Positions 17,437 through 25,509 of a DNA stretch of 64,000 bases are shown here, in pieces. Made by a program: the position numbers and the translations under genes. Within the stretch, counting starts at the first letter, position 1, and each line of letters opens with the position of its first letter. The DNA is from JAFKKS01 sp050187875 (GTDB lineage Bacteria > Pseudomonadota > Alphaproteobacteria > Rhizobiales > Xanthobacteraceae), in assembly GCA_050187875.1 (NCBI GenBank), contig JBFWXB010000020.1, positions 21,767 to 85,766 of the forward strand. Reading direction: 5' to 3'. The notes beneath the pieces were generated by a model that worked only from the letters and a program-made list of their open reading frames with translations, was not told where the DNA came from and ran no database searches.

Positions 17437-17477
17437 TGATTCAGAGTGAATCAGCATTTACGCAAATGTGATTCACA
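17437..17477. promoter_or_regulatory. Tandem palindromes TGATTCA-GAG-TGAATCA and TGTGATTCACA
   Basis: Two palindromes lie 13 bp apart in the A/T-rich spacer between the tRNA-like gene and the acyltransferase gene: 17437-17453 (7-bp arms, 3-bp centre) and 17467-17477 (5-bp arms, 1-bp centre). Both contain TGATTCA or GTGATTCAC, so they look like two sites for one dimeric regulator. They are 105-145 bp upstream of ATG 17583. The regulator is unknown and no regulatory gene is adjacent. Confidence 0.5.
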
Positions 17478-17582
17478 CCGATTTGTCACTCGTTAACGAT
17501 TATTCGGCGCCAGGATTGTGGGTTTATTTACGGCTCATGCTGCATTTGACGCGCGTCACTACGTCACTCTTCGCGGGGCCAT

Positions 17583-18959
17583 ATGTCGAAATCTGGCGTT
17601 GTGCCAATGCCGGTCAATCTGACCGAGTCTCGCACGGACGGAGAAGTCACGCTCCAGTGGTTCTCCGGCGCGCAGGCGGTCGAACACACGCCCGCCCAGC
17701 AAAGCGAGAGCGGTGCCAACACCGATTTTTCGACCCGCGCCGAAGACGTTTCGCTGCGTCTCTACGATAAGCTCGATGACGCGCGCGCCGACCTCGATAT
17801 GCTGCAGTCGGCCGGCGCGCAGACCGCGTTCCAGAATTTCGTCTGGCTGAACGCATGGCAGCGCCATATCGGCGAGCGCCGTGGCGTTGTGCCGGCGATC
17901 GTGATCGGGCGCGGCCGCGACGGCGCCGTCATTTTTGCACTCGCCCTGAGCATCGAGACGCGCGGCGCGATCCGGCGCCTGACATGGCTCGGCACGGATC
18001 AATGCGACTATAACGGCCCGACGCTCAGCCAAGCCTTTCCGCGGTATATCGCGCCCGACGAATTCGCTGCGCTTTGGGAGCGCATCCTGACGCTACTGCA
18101 AACGCAATCCGGCCATCCGATCGACGTCGTCGACCTCGCGAAGATGCCGGAAGAGGTTGGCGCGCAAGCCAATCCCATGCTGGTTCTGCGCACGTCGCCC
18201 AATCCCAGCGGGGCCTACATCACCAAGCTCGGCAGCGATTGGGAAGATTTCTACAAGGAGAAGCGCTCCTCGCAAACGCGGAAAAAGGAGCGGCGCCAGC
18301 TCAAGCGTCTCGCGGAGTTCGGCGAGGTCCGTTACGTCGACGTACAGGATGCCGAGGAGCGGCGCCAAACACTCGAGCTTCTCTTCACACAAAAGTCACG
18401 CGCGCTCGCGCGCATGGGCGCCAAGGACATTTTTGCGGCAGAAGATCATCGCGCTTTCTATGCGGATGTGCTCACCCGCGCGGCAAGCCACGATCTCGTG
18501 CATGTGAGCCGCCTCGATATCGGATCGACGATCGCCGCCATCACCGTCGGCCTCAAGGCCAACGGCCGGTATTATCTGATCCTTTCGAGCTACGACGACG
18601 GCGACGTATCGAAGTACGGCCCCGGCCGCGCGCTGCTGCACGAGCTGCTGCAATACGCCATCGCACATCACTTCGACTGCTTCGATTTCACCATCGGCGA
18701 CGAGCCTTACAAGATGGACTGGAGCGACAAGCGCCTGGTCCTGCACGACCACTTGTCGGCCCTCACCGCGCGCGGGCACCTCGCCGTGGCGCTCGCGACG
18801 GGGCTGCGCGCAACGAAGCGCTTCATCAAGCAGACCCCGATCCTTTGGCGCGCCTTTAGCAAAGCCCGCACATTCGCCGCGCCCTTCGGTGTCAAAATGA
18901 CACATCCACCGAAGTCGGCCGACCGCGGCCCCCCTCCGCCGTCTCACGACGAACCATGA
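17583..18959 (+). CDS. GNAT acyltransferase of the BioF2-like/FemAB type (CelD/BcsL, HfsK-like)
   Basis: Cytoplasmic protein of 458 residues. An N-terminal extension of about 55 polar residues is followed by the split N-acyltransferase fold: LQSAGAQTAFQNFVWLNAWQRHIG and, in the second half, the family's RKKERRQLKRLAEFG, RYYLILSSYDDGDVSKYGPGRALLHELLQYAI and DFTIGDEPYKMDWSD motifs. Related proteins occur in cellulose and holdfast loci, where HfsK modifies the polysaccharide. Followed by a FAD oxidoreductase and a flippase with 60-bp or less spacing, so a role in modifying a sugar or lipid-linked intermediate is likely. Acyl donor and acceptor are unknown. Confidence 0.82.
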   Translation: MSKSGVVPMPVNLTESRTDGEVTLQWFSGAQAVEHTPAQQSESGANTDFSTRAEDVSLRLYDKLDDARADLDMLQSAGAQTAFQNFVWLNAWQRHIGERRGVVPAIVIGRGRDGAVIFALALSIETRGAIRRLTWLGTDQCDYNGPTLSQAFPRYIAPDEFAALWERILTLLQTQSGHPIDVVDLAKMPEEVGAQANPMLVLRTSPNPSGAYITKLGSDWEDFYKEKRSSQTRKKERRQLKRLAEFGEVRYVDVQDAEERRQTLELLFTQKSRALARMGAKDIFAAEDHRAFYADVLTRAASHDLVHVSRLDIGSTIAAITVGLKANGRYYLILSSYDDGDVSKYGPGRALLHELLQYAIAHHFDCFDFTIGDEPYKMDWSDKRLVLHDHLSALTARGHLAVALATGLRATKRFIKQTPILWRAFSKARTFAAPFGVKMTHPPKSADRGPPPPSHDEP

Positions 18960-19017
18960 AATATTGGCAGGAAGCTTGCAGGCCTTAACGGTAAAGCACC
19001 GAAGGTCGGAGACGAAT

Positions 19018-20328
19018 ATGCGGCAAACAGACGTTGCGATCGTAGGGGGCGGCCTCGCGGGCTCCCTCGCCGCTGCCATGTTGGGCCGGGCGGGGCATCA
19101 GGTCCTGCTGATCGATCCGCACGACGTCTACCCTGTCGATTTCCGCTGCGAGAAGCTCGACGCCTCGCAGCTCGCGATCCTGCAGAAAACCGGGCTAGCC
19201 CCCGTGGTCTTCAACGCTGCCACATGGGACGAAGAAGTCTGGATCGTGCATGGCGGCCGCGTCGCCGAGCGTAAGCCGCACAACCAGATCAGCTTCCTCT
19301 ACGACACGCTGGTTAACACGGTACGGGACGAAATCCCGGCGAATGTCGACGTCATCATCGGCAAGGCGGCCGCCATCGTCACCTCCGCCGAACACCAGAC
19401 GGTAACGCTGACGAGCGGCGATACGCTTTCGGCTCGCCTGGTGATCATGGCAACGGGTCTCAATATCGGCCTGCGTCACATGCTCGGCGTGGAGCGCGAG
19501 GTGCTCAGCGCCAATCATTCAATCAGCGTCGGCTTCGACATGCGGTCAGCCGCAGGCTCGCGCCTGCCATTCCCGGCGCTGACCTATTATGCGGATCACC
19601 CGACGGAACGCATGGCCTATATGACCCTGTTTCCGGTGCAATCGGCCATACGCGCCAATTTGTTTGTCTATCGCGACATGGCCGATCCGCTTCTGCGGAC
19701 GCTGCGAAGCGATCCGCGCACGGCGCTGCTCACGCTCATGCCTGAACTTGAGCAGGTGACGGGCCCCTTCGAGGTCGAAGGCTTCGTCAAAATCCGCCCC
19801 GTCGACCTCTGCCGCATGCAAAACTATCTGCATGCGGGCGTCGTGCTCGTCGGCGACGCGTTCGGAACGTCTTGTCCGGCGGCGGGCACCGGCGTGAACA
19901 AGGTCCTCACCGACGTCGAACGGCTCTGCAATGTCTATGTGCCGCGCTGGCTTTCGTCTCCCGGCATGAGCGTCGACAAGATCAAGGAATTCTACGACGA
20001 CCCCGATAAGCGCGAGACGGATCGAGCTTCGCTCGCGAAGGCATTCTTCTTGCGCTCGCTGTCCACCGATACAGCGGCGATCTGGAAGGCGCGGCGTCAA
20101 GGCCGCCGCCTGCGTCACACCGCCTTCGGCTTGCTGCGGCAGGTTCGTCGCAAAGCATCTTGGACCAATGGGCGTGCCGTCGCCGCGCAAGTTGGCGCGC
20201 AAGAGCCGCTGATCACGGTTTCGGCGACCCAAGGCGTCTCCATCACTCCTGCGAGCGCGTCCGGGTCAGCATCGGCATCCACACCGCTTAGCGTGCACGC
20301 AAACGTCGGCGAGGAGGCGCGTTCCTAG
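19018..20328 (+). CDS. FAD-dependent oxidoreductase (geranylgeranyl-reductase/monooxygenase-like)
   Basis: Flavoprotein of 436 residues of the PHBH-like fold. The N-terminal FAD motif is VAIVGGGLAGSLAAAMLGRAG, and the second FAD motif near residue 280 reads VVLVGDAFGTSCPAAGTGVNKVL. The C-terminal 40 residues are low-complexity Ala/Ser. ATG 19018 has a GGAG site 6 nt upstream and is chosen over a TTG 54 nt earlier. It sits between the acyltransferase and a flippase, with a 1-nt overlap into the latter, so it should act on the same product, perhaps hydroxylating or desaturating a sugar, acyl or isoprenoid part. Substrate unknown. Confidence 0.82.
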   Translation: MRQTDVAIVGGGLAGSLAAAMLGRAGHQVLLIDPHDVYPVDFRCEKLDASQLAILQKTGLAPVVFNAATWDEEVWIVHGGRVAERKPHNQISFLYDTLVNTVRDEIPANVDVIIGKAAAIVTSAEHQTVTLTSGDTLSARLVIMATGLNIGLRHMLGVEREVLSANHSISVGFDMRSAAGSRLPFPALTYYADHPTERMAYMTLFPVQSAIRANLFVYRDMADPLLRTLRSDPRTALLTLMPELEQVTGPFEVEGFVKIRPVDLCRMQNYLHAGVVLVGDAFGTSCPAAGTGVNKVLTDVERLCNVYVPRWLSSPGMSVDKIKEFYDDPDKRETDRASLAKAFFLRSLSTDTAAIWKARRQGRRLRHTAFGLLRQVRRKASWTNGRAVAAQVGAQEPLITVSATQGVSITPASASGSASASTPLSVHANVGEEARS

Positions 20329-21710
20329 TGCATGGGCGGATCGCGCGATCACATTTGTCGGGCCTTGCCACGAATCCCGCCGACGCCTTGCGCGGCGCGG
20401 TGGATCGCCTTCGCGCGCTTTCCGCAACCTCTTCCTTTTCGTCGGCAGGGTTAGGGCGCGCTGCGAGCGGCGCATTCCTCATCCGAGTCGCAAGCGCGGC
20501 AATCGCCTTCCTGTCACAGCCGCTGCTCGCCCGATGGATGGGCAGCGACGAGTTCGGCATTTTCGCTTATGTCTGGACCTGGGCGTTGCTGATCAGCGGG
20601 ATGACCGACTTCGGCCTGTCGATCGCGGCGCAGCGCTTCATCCCCGAATATCACGAGCGTTCATCGTTCGCGCTTTTGCGAGGGTTCCTCGCCGGGAGCC
20701 GTTGGTTCACGTTCGCGGCGGCGACGGTCGGCGCCCTTCTCGCCGCGGCCGCTGTCAAGGTCTTCGAGGAACATCTCGCGCCCAATGTCGTTCTGCCGAT
20801 GTATGTCGCCTGCGGGACGTTGCCTTTCTGGGGGGTAGCGATCACGCAGGACGGCATCGCGCGATCTTACGGTTGGATCGGCGTCGCGCTTCTGCCGCTT
20901 TACATCATACGCCCGCTCGGCATTCTCGCGCTCATCTTCGTCGCCTACCTCTGCGGCTTCCCTGCAACGGCGTTGAGCATCATGCTCGCATCCGTTGTCG
21001 CAAGCGTCGCGACGGCCGCAGTTCAAGGCATGGTCGTCAATCGCCGCTTACACACGATCGTGACGGCCGGCCCGCGCGCCTATGATTTCAAGACGTGGAT
21101 CGGCGCGTCCTTGCCGATCTCGATCGCCACGGCCTTCTATTATTTCCTCAGCTACGTCGATGTTCTGGTCCTGCAGGTGTACCGACCGTCGTCGGATGTC
21201 GCGATCTATTTCGCCGTGCAGAAACTGTTGGCGCTGGTCGCGTTCGTGCATTTTTCGATCGCGGCGACGGCGGCGTACAGATTTTCGGAATTGCGCGCTG
21301 CGGGCCGCAACGAAGAGCTCGCGCAATTTTACGCCCGCTCGCGCCGCTGGACGTTCTGGCCTTCGCTTGCGGGCGTCGGCTTCCTGCTCGCTTTCGGCTG
21401 GCCGCTGCTGTGGCTGTTCGGACCGGAGTTCGTCTCGGGTTATGGCCTTATCGGAATCCTGTCGATCGGCCTCCTGGCCCGCGCCGTCATCGGCCCGGCG
21501 GAACGCCTGCTGATCATGTTCGGCCAGCAGAAAATATGCGCCCTCGTCTATACGGTCGCGTTCGTGAGCAACCTCGCCGGATGCATCCTGCTCGTGCCGC
21601 GCTTTGGCCTCGAAGGTGCGGCGGCTTCAACGGCGGCGGCACTCGTGCTGGAATCGGCTGTCCTATTCCTGCTAAGCCGCCGACAGCTCGCCGCGCCGTC
21701 GCGCGCCTGA
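20328..21710 (+). CDS. Oligosaccharide flippase (Wzx/MATE-like)
   Basis: Polytopic membrane protein of 460 residues with about 12-14 hydrophobic segments. It has the polysaccharide-biosynthesis (PST/MOP) pattern, beginning LGRAASGAFLIRVASAAIAFLSQPLLARWMGSDEFG, where the Gly-rich first helix and MGxxxFG loop are typical. It would flip lipid-linked saccharides across the inner membrane. The start is GTG 20328, overlapping the previous stop (TAGTG), with GAGGAGG upstream inside the preceding gene. It is the first of two flippases in the window; the other (37031) belongs to the main polysaccharide locus, so this cassette may serve a different glycan. Confidence 0.85.
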   Translation: MHGRIARSHLSGLATNPADALRGAVDRLRALSATSSFSSAGLGRAASGAFLIRVASAAIAFLSQPLLARWMGSDEFGIFAYVWTWALLISGMTDFGLSIAAQRFIPEYHERSSFALLRGFLAGSRWFTFAAATVGALLAAAAVKVFEEHLAPNVVLPMYVACGTLPFWGVAITQDGIARSYGWIGVALLPLYIIRPLGILALIFVAYLCGFPATALSIMLASVVASVATAAVQGMVVNRRLHTIVTAGPRAYDFKTWIGASLPISIATAFYYFLSYVDVLVLQVYRPSSDVAIYFAVQKLLALVAFVHFSIAATAAYRFSELRAAGRNEELAQFYARSRRWTFWPSLAGVGFLLAFGWPLLWLFGPEFVSGYGLIGILSIGLLARAVIGPAERLLIMFGQQKICALVYTVAFVSNLAGCILLVPRFGLEGAAASTAAALVLESAVLFLLSRRQLAAPSRA

Positions 21711-21725
21711 GCGCGACAGTTCCGA

Positions 21726-22583
21726 TCAGCCGCGCGCAGGGCTTACCGACATCGCGCGGCGGCGTCCTCGCGCCGGCCGTAGATCGGCAACAAGCTTCGC
21801 CACAACGGCCGCGAGCGTCGCCGCGAACACCCACCACGCCGGGCGGATCTCGATATCGAGCGCGAGGTTCGCGCCCAGCACGCGCCAGGGATCGACACCG
21901 GTCTTGACGCCGAACCACAGCGCCTCGAGCACCGCCGTGAGCAGTGCGCACGCGATGGACAGGACCGTCAGCCCCTTCCAGCCAAGCTCGCCGCCATAGT
22001 GGTTCATCAGGCGGTAGCCGAAAAGCCAGAGCGTGAGGCCGGCCATCACGGTCGGCTCGTAAATCTCGATCTTCTTCTGCAACAGGAAATGGACGATCGC
22101 GAGCGCGGCGATCCCATAGGTCACGCGATGCAGCGCCGTCCAGCGCGGCCCCATCCGCCGGATTACGGCGTCGAACGAGGTCGCGCCGAGCGCGATCAAG
22201 CCGATGAGCGCGACGAAGCCGATGGTGAGATAGAAGCGCAGCACGATCTCGCTCGCCACGACGAAGAGATTGTATTTCTGGTCCATGATGTAGAGCGCGA
22301 GATGCAGCAGCGCATAGGCGAGCGCGGCAACGCCGAGCGTGCGGCGCGCGAGGATGAGCTTGCCGCTCCCAAGAAGCCGCCGCGCCGGCGAGATCAGCAA
22401 CGAAAGAAGCAGCAGGCGAACCGCCCACTCGCCGGTGAAATGAATGGCCTCCGTGATCGGACGCGCGCCGAGGTTATTGAACTGGAATCGGCCGTAGAGC
22501 CAGAGCGCCGGCACGATCGCGACGAGAAACGCCACGATCTTCTCCGGCGACCAGCGCCCACTCTTCTCACGCAGGAAAGCCAT
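21726..22583 (-). CDS. msrQ: MsrQ-type heme subunit (ferric-reductase-like membrane protein)
   Basis: Inner-membrane b-type heme protein, about 285 residues with six or more helices. In the MsrPQ system MsrQ passes quinol electrons to the periplasmic molybdoenzyme MsrP, which repairs methionine sulfoxide. Recognition features include HFTGEWAVRLLLLSLLISPARR, ARRTLGVAALAYALLHLALYI and MGPRWTALHRVTYG, with the histidines that bind heme. ATG 22583 is preferred over an upstream extension. The partner msrP gene is not next to it, and the product is about 70 residues longer at its C-terminus than E. coli MsrQ, with an extra pair of helices. The neighbouring modABC would supply molybdenum for MsrP. 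Confidence 0.82.
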   Translation of the reverse strand: MAFLREKSGRWSPEKIVAFLVAIVPALWLYGRFQFNNLGARPITEAIHFTGEWAVRLLLLSLLISPARRLLGSGKLILARRTLGVAALAYALLHLALYIMDQKYNLFVVASEIVLRFYLTIGFVALIGLIALGATSFDAVIRRMGPRWTALHRVTYGIAALAIVHFLLQKKIEIYEPTVMAGLTLWLFGYRLMNHYGGELGWKGLTVLSIACALLTAVLEALWFGVKTGVDPWRVLGANLALDIEIRPAWWVFAATLAAVVAKLVADLRPARGRRRAMSVSPARG

Positions 22584-22774
22584 CGGTGCGCAGTCGCTCC
22601 AAAAATCTCCGAAATGCGGCACGCACCGCGTCACCTGCTTGTACGATGCAAACCCTGCTTCGCACCTCAATCTGCCGTCAAACAACCGTGAACGCGATGA
22701 ATCACCCTGCCGCGGCCGCGTCGCGGGTCCCGGTCCGGCCTTAATCGCGCCTGCTTGCCAACGAGCCCGGACAG

Positions 22775-22793
22775 TCTCTATACATTATAGCGA
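22775..22793. promoter_or_regulatory. Mo-box-like inverted repeat upstream of modA
   Basis: The half-sites TCTCTATA (22775-22782) and TATAGCGA (22786-22793) form an inverted repeat with one mismatch around CAT. TATA-rich half-sites ending in CGA resemble the Mo-boxes bound by ModE-type repressors at mod operons of Proteobacteria, though the spacing differs from the E. coli site. It lies about 140 bp upstream of the modA start in the msrQ-modA divergent region. No modE gene is in the window. Confidence 0.5.
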
Positions 22794-22932
22794 CGAACTT
22801 ATGATGCTGGCTGTCGTGCACGCCCGGATGGGCACTCAGCCGCGAAGTGATCGTGAAGCGCCGTTCGTCGCCATCGCCCCGGGGGATATGCCGCCGGTCA
22901 TGTCCACGCGCAAACCTTGCGCGGAGCCCGTC

Positions 22933-23694
22933 ATGATCAGCAAACGAATCCTCCTCGCGGCCGCTCTCGGCTTCACCCTCGTATGCTGCCTCGGCGATAG
23001 CGCACGCGCCGGACAGACAAACGTCGCCGTCGCCGCGAACTTCACCGAGGCCGCGAAGGAGATCGCCGCCGCGTTCAAGCAGAAGACCGGACACGAGGCG
23101 GTGCTCAGCTTCGGCTCTTCCGGGCAGTTCTTCACGCAGATCAAGCAGGATGCCCCCTTCGAGGTCTTCCTTTCGGCCGACGACGAGCGGCCAAAGAAGC
23201 TCGCCGCGGAAGGCCTCGGCGTCACCGAAAGTGTGTTCACTTATGCCGTCGGCAAGCTCGTGCTCTGGAGCAAGGACGCCACCCTGGCGAAAGACGAGAG
23301 CGCCCTAAAGGCCGGCCGCTTCGCGAAGCTCGCCATCGCCAATCCGAAGGCCGCGCCTTATGGTGCGGCAGCGGTCGAGATCCTCAAGGCGCTCGAGGTC
23401 TATGACGCGCTCGAGCCGAAGATCGTGCAGGGCAACAACATCAGCCAGACGTTTCAGTTCGTCGATTCCGGCAATGCCGAGCTCGGCTTTGTCGCGCTCT
23501 CCCAGCTCGCCGGAAAGAGCGAGGGCTCGCGCTGGCTCGTGCCGCAGAACCTCTACACGCCGATCAAGCAGGATGCCGTGCTGCTCAAGAAGGGCGAGAA
23601 GAATGGAGCCGCGAGCGCCTTCATCGCATTCCTCAAAGGTCCGGAGGCGCGCAGCATCATCGAGAAGTTCGGCTATGGCTTCAGCGGCACATAG
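22933..23694 (+). CDS. modA: Molybdate-binding periplasmic protein ModA
   Basis: Binding protein of the molybdate/tungstate ABC importer, 253 residues. A Sec signal peptide (about 1-26, ending in ARA) precedes the mature start TNVAVAANFTEAAKEIAAAFKQ. The oxyanion-binding serines are in SFGSSGQFF, and family motifs FLSADDERPKKL, ANPKAAPYGAAA and FVALSQ are all present. ATG 22933 has a GGAG site at 8 nt and gives the signal peptide; longer frames upstream are not coding. It starts the modABC operon with a Mo-box-like site in its promoter region. Confidence 0.95.
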   Translation: MISKRILLAAALGFTLVCCLGDSARAGQTNVAVAANFTEAAKEIAAAFKQKTGHEAVLSFGSSGQFFTQIKQDAPFEVFLSADDERPKKLAAEGLGVTESVFTYAVGKLVLWSKDATLAKDESALKAGRFAKLAIANPKAAPYGAAAVEILKALEVYDALEPKIVQGNNISQTFQFVDSGNAELGFVALSQLAGKSEGSRWLVPQNLYTPIKQDAVLLKKGEKNGAASAFIAFLKGPEARSIIEKFGYGFSGT

Positions 23695-23700
23695 GCGCGC

Positions 23701-24384
23701 ATGACGCTGCCGCCCGACATCTGGCTGCCGGTCCGGCTCACGATCGAGCTCGCGGCGACGACGACGCTCATCCTCCTCGTCATCGGCACGCCGATCGCGT
23801 GGTGGCTCGCGCGCTCGCAAGCACGCTGGAAGGAAGCCGTCGCCGCGCTTGTCGCCATGCCGCTGGTGCTGCCGCCGACGGTGCTCGGCTTCTATCTTCT
23901 CCTCGCGCTCGGCCCGAACGGTCCCGGCGGCGCCTTGGCCAATCTTTGGGGTGCACGCACGCTCGCGTTCACCTTCGAGGGCCTCGTCATCGGCTCGGTC
24001 GTCTACTCGCTGCCGTTCGTGGTGCAACCGATCCGCAACGCTTTCGCCGCCATGGGCGCGCGGCCGCTCGAAGTCGCCGCGACGCTGCGCGCCTCGCCGC
24101 GCCGCGCGTTCTGGACCGTCGCCGTGCCGCTCGCGCGCCCCGGCTTCCTCACCGGCGCCGTGCTCGGCTTCGCTCATACGGTCGGTGAGTTCGGCGTCGT
24201 GCTGATGATCGGCGGCAATATCCCCGGCGAGACCAAGGTGCTCTCCGTCGCGATCTACGACTACGTCGAAACGTCGCAATGGGCGGAGGCGAGCGTGCTG
24301 GCGGCGGGCATGGTCGCCTTCGCCTTCGCCGTCGTGCTCGCGATGATGCTGATCGAGAAGCGCGTCTCGCGCGTCGGCCTATGA
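23701..24384 (+). CDS. modB: Molybdate ABC transporter permease ModB
   Basis: Channel subunit of the molybdate importer, 227 residues, five or six helices. The family motifs PLVLPPTVLGFYLLLALG and HTVGEFGVVLMIGGNIPGETKV are complete, and the EAA loop that meets ModC is ARPLEVAATLRASPRRAFWTV. It begins 6 nt after modA and its stop overlaps the modC start (ATGA). Normal length, nothing odd. Confidence 0.95.
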   Translation: MTLPPDIWLPVRLTIELAATTTLILLVIGTPIAWWLARSQARWKEAVAALVAMPLVLPPTVLGFYLLLALGPNGPGGALANLWGARTLAFTFEGLVIGSVVYSLPFVVQPIRNAFAAMGARPLEVAATLRASPRRAFWTVAVPLARPGFLTGAVLGFAHTVGEFGVVLMIGGNIPGETKVLSVAIYDYVETSQWAEASVLAAGMVAFAFAVVLAMMLIEKRVSRVGL

Positions 24385-25481
24385 GCGAGCGCGAGGGCGC
24401 GATCGAAGCGGCCTTTCGTGGCGCGCTGGGCACGTTCACGCTCGACGCCGCGTTCAATATTCCTGCGCGCGGCGTCACCGGCCTCTTCGGCCCTTCGGGC
24501 TGTGGCAAGACCACTGTTCTGCGCTGCATCGCGGGCCTGCAGCGGATGGCGCAGGGCGTCTGCAGAGTCGACGGCGAGGTCTGGCAGGACGCACACACCT
24601 TCCGCCCGACGCATGAGCGCCCGATCGGCTACGTCTTCCAGGAAGCGAGCCTCTTTCCGCATCTCTCGGTGCGCCGCAATCTCCTCTATGGCGCGCCGCG
24701 CGGGCGAGGCGCGGCGGACAACGTCATCGGCCTCGATGAGACGATCGAGCTTCTCGGCCTCGCGCCGCTGCTCGAACGCGCGCCGCAAAACCTCTCCGGC
24801 GGCGAGCGCCAGCGCGTCGCCATCGGCCGCGCGCTCCTCTCCCAGCCGAAGCTTCTCCTGATGGACGAGCCGCTCTCGGCGCTCGACCGGCTGACCAAGG
24901 ACGAAATCCTGCCGTTCCTGGAGCGGCTGCATGAGCGGCTGTCGCTGCCGGTCCTGTATGTGTCGCACGACATGAGCGAGATCGAGCGGCTTGCCGACCA
25001 TCTGATCCTGATGCGTAACGGCAAGGTTCTCGCCGCCGGCGCGCTGAATGCGCTGCAGAGCGATCCGGCGCTGCCGCTGGCAAGTCTGCGCGACGCCGCC
25101 GTGAGCTTCGATGGCACGGTCGAATCTTACGACGATGCCTACGGCATCCTGACACTGCGCGTCGAAGGCGGCCGCCTCTTGGTGCCAGCCGCGACTGCGG
25201 CCGCAGGCGCGCGACGGCGCGTGCGCATCGCCGCGAGCGACGTGAGCCTGGCGAGCGCCCCGCCGCAGGGCAGCACGATCCTCAATATCCTGCCGGCGCG
25301 CATCATGTCGCATACGGCCGCCGGGGCGCACGAGGTGATTGCGGTCCTGAGCCTCGGCGAGGCCGGAGCCGGCGAGCGCATCCTGGCGCGCATCACGCGC
25401 CGCTCCTTCGAGCAACTTGGACTCACCGACGGCCTGCGGGTTTACGCACAGGTCAAGGGCGTCTCGCTTGCGCACAAATAA
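24381..25481 (+). CDS. modC: Molybdate ABC transporter ATPase ModC
   Basis: ATPase of the molybdate importer, 366 residues. Walker A is FGPSGCGKTT (about 33-42), the signature LSGGERQRVAIGRALLSQP follows, Walker B is LLLMDEPLSALD and the switch histidine is in SHDMSE. The C-terminal Mop/TOBE domain (about 290-360), which binds molybdate in ModC proteins, contains ILNILPARIM and HEVIAVLSLGEA. The start ATG 24381 overlaps the modB stop. A longer frame upstream of this ATG overlaps modB and is rejected. Confidence 0.95.
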   Translation: MSEREGAIEAAFRGALGTFTLDAAFNIPARGVTGLFGPSGCGKTTVLRCIAGLQRMAQGVCRVDGEVWQDAHTFRPTHERPIGYVFQEASLFPHLSVRRNLLYGAPRGRGAADNVIGLDETIELLGLAPLLERAPQNLSGGERQRVAIGRALLSQPKLLLMDEPLSALDRLTKDEILPFLERLHERLSLPVLYVSHDMSEIERLADHLILMRNGKVLAAGALNALQSDPALPLASLRDAAVSFDGTVESYDDAYGILTLRVEGGRLLVPAATAAAGARRRVRIAASDVSLASAPPQGSTILNILPARIMSHTAAGAHEVIAVLSLGEAGAGERILARITRRSFEQLGLTDGLRVYAQVKGVSLAHK

Positions 25482-25509
25482 CGCTGCGCGTATCGCCGTC
25501 GGGACGATA

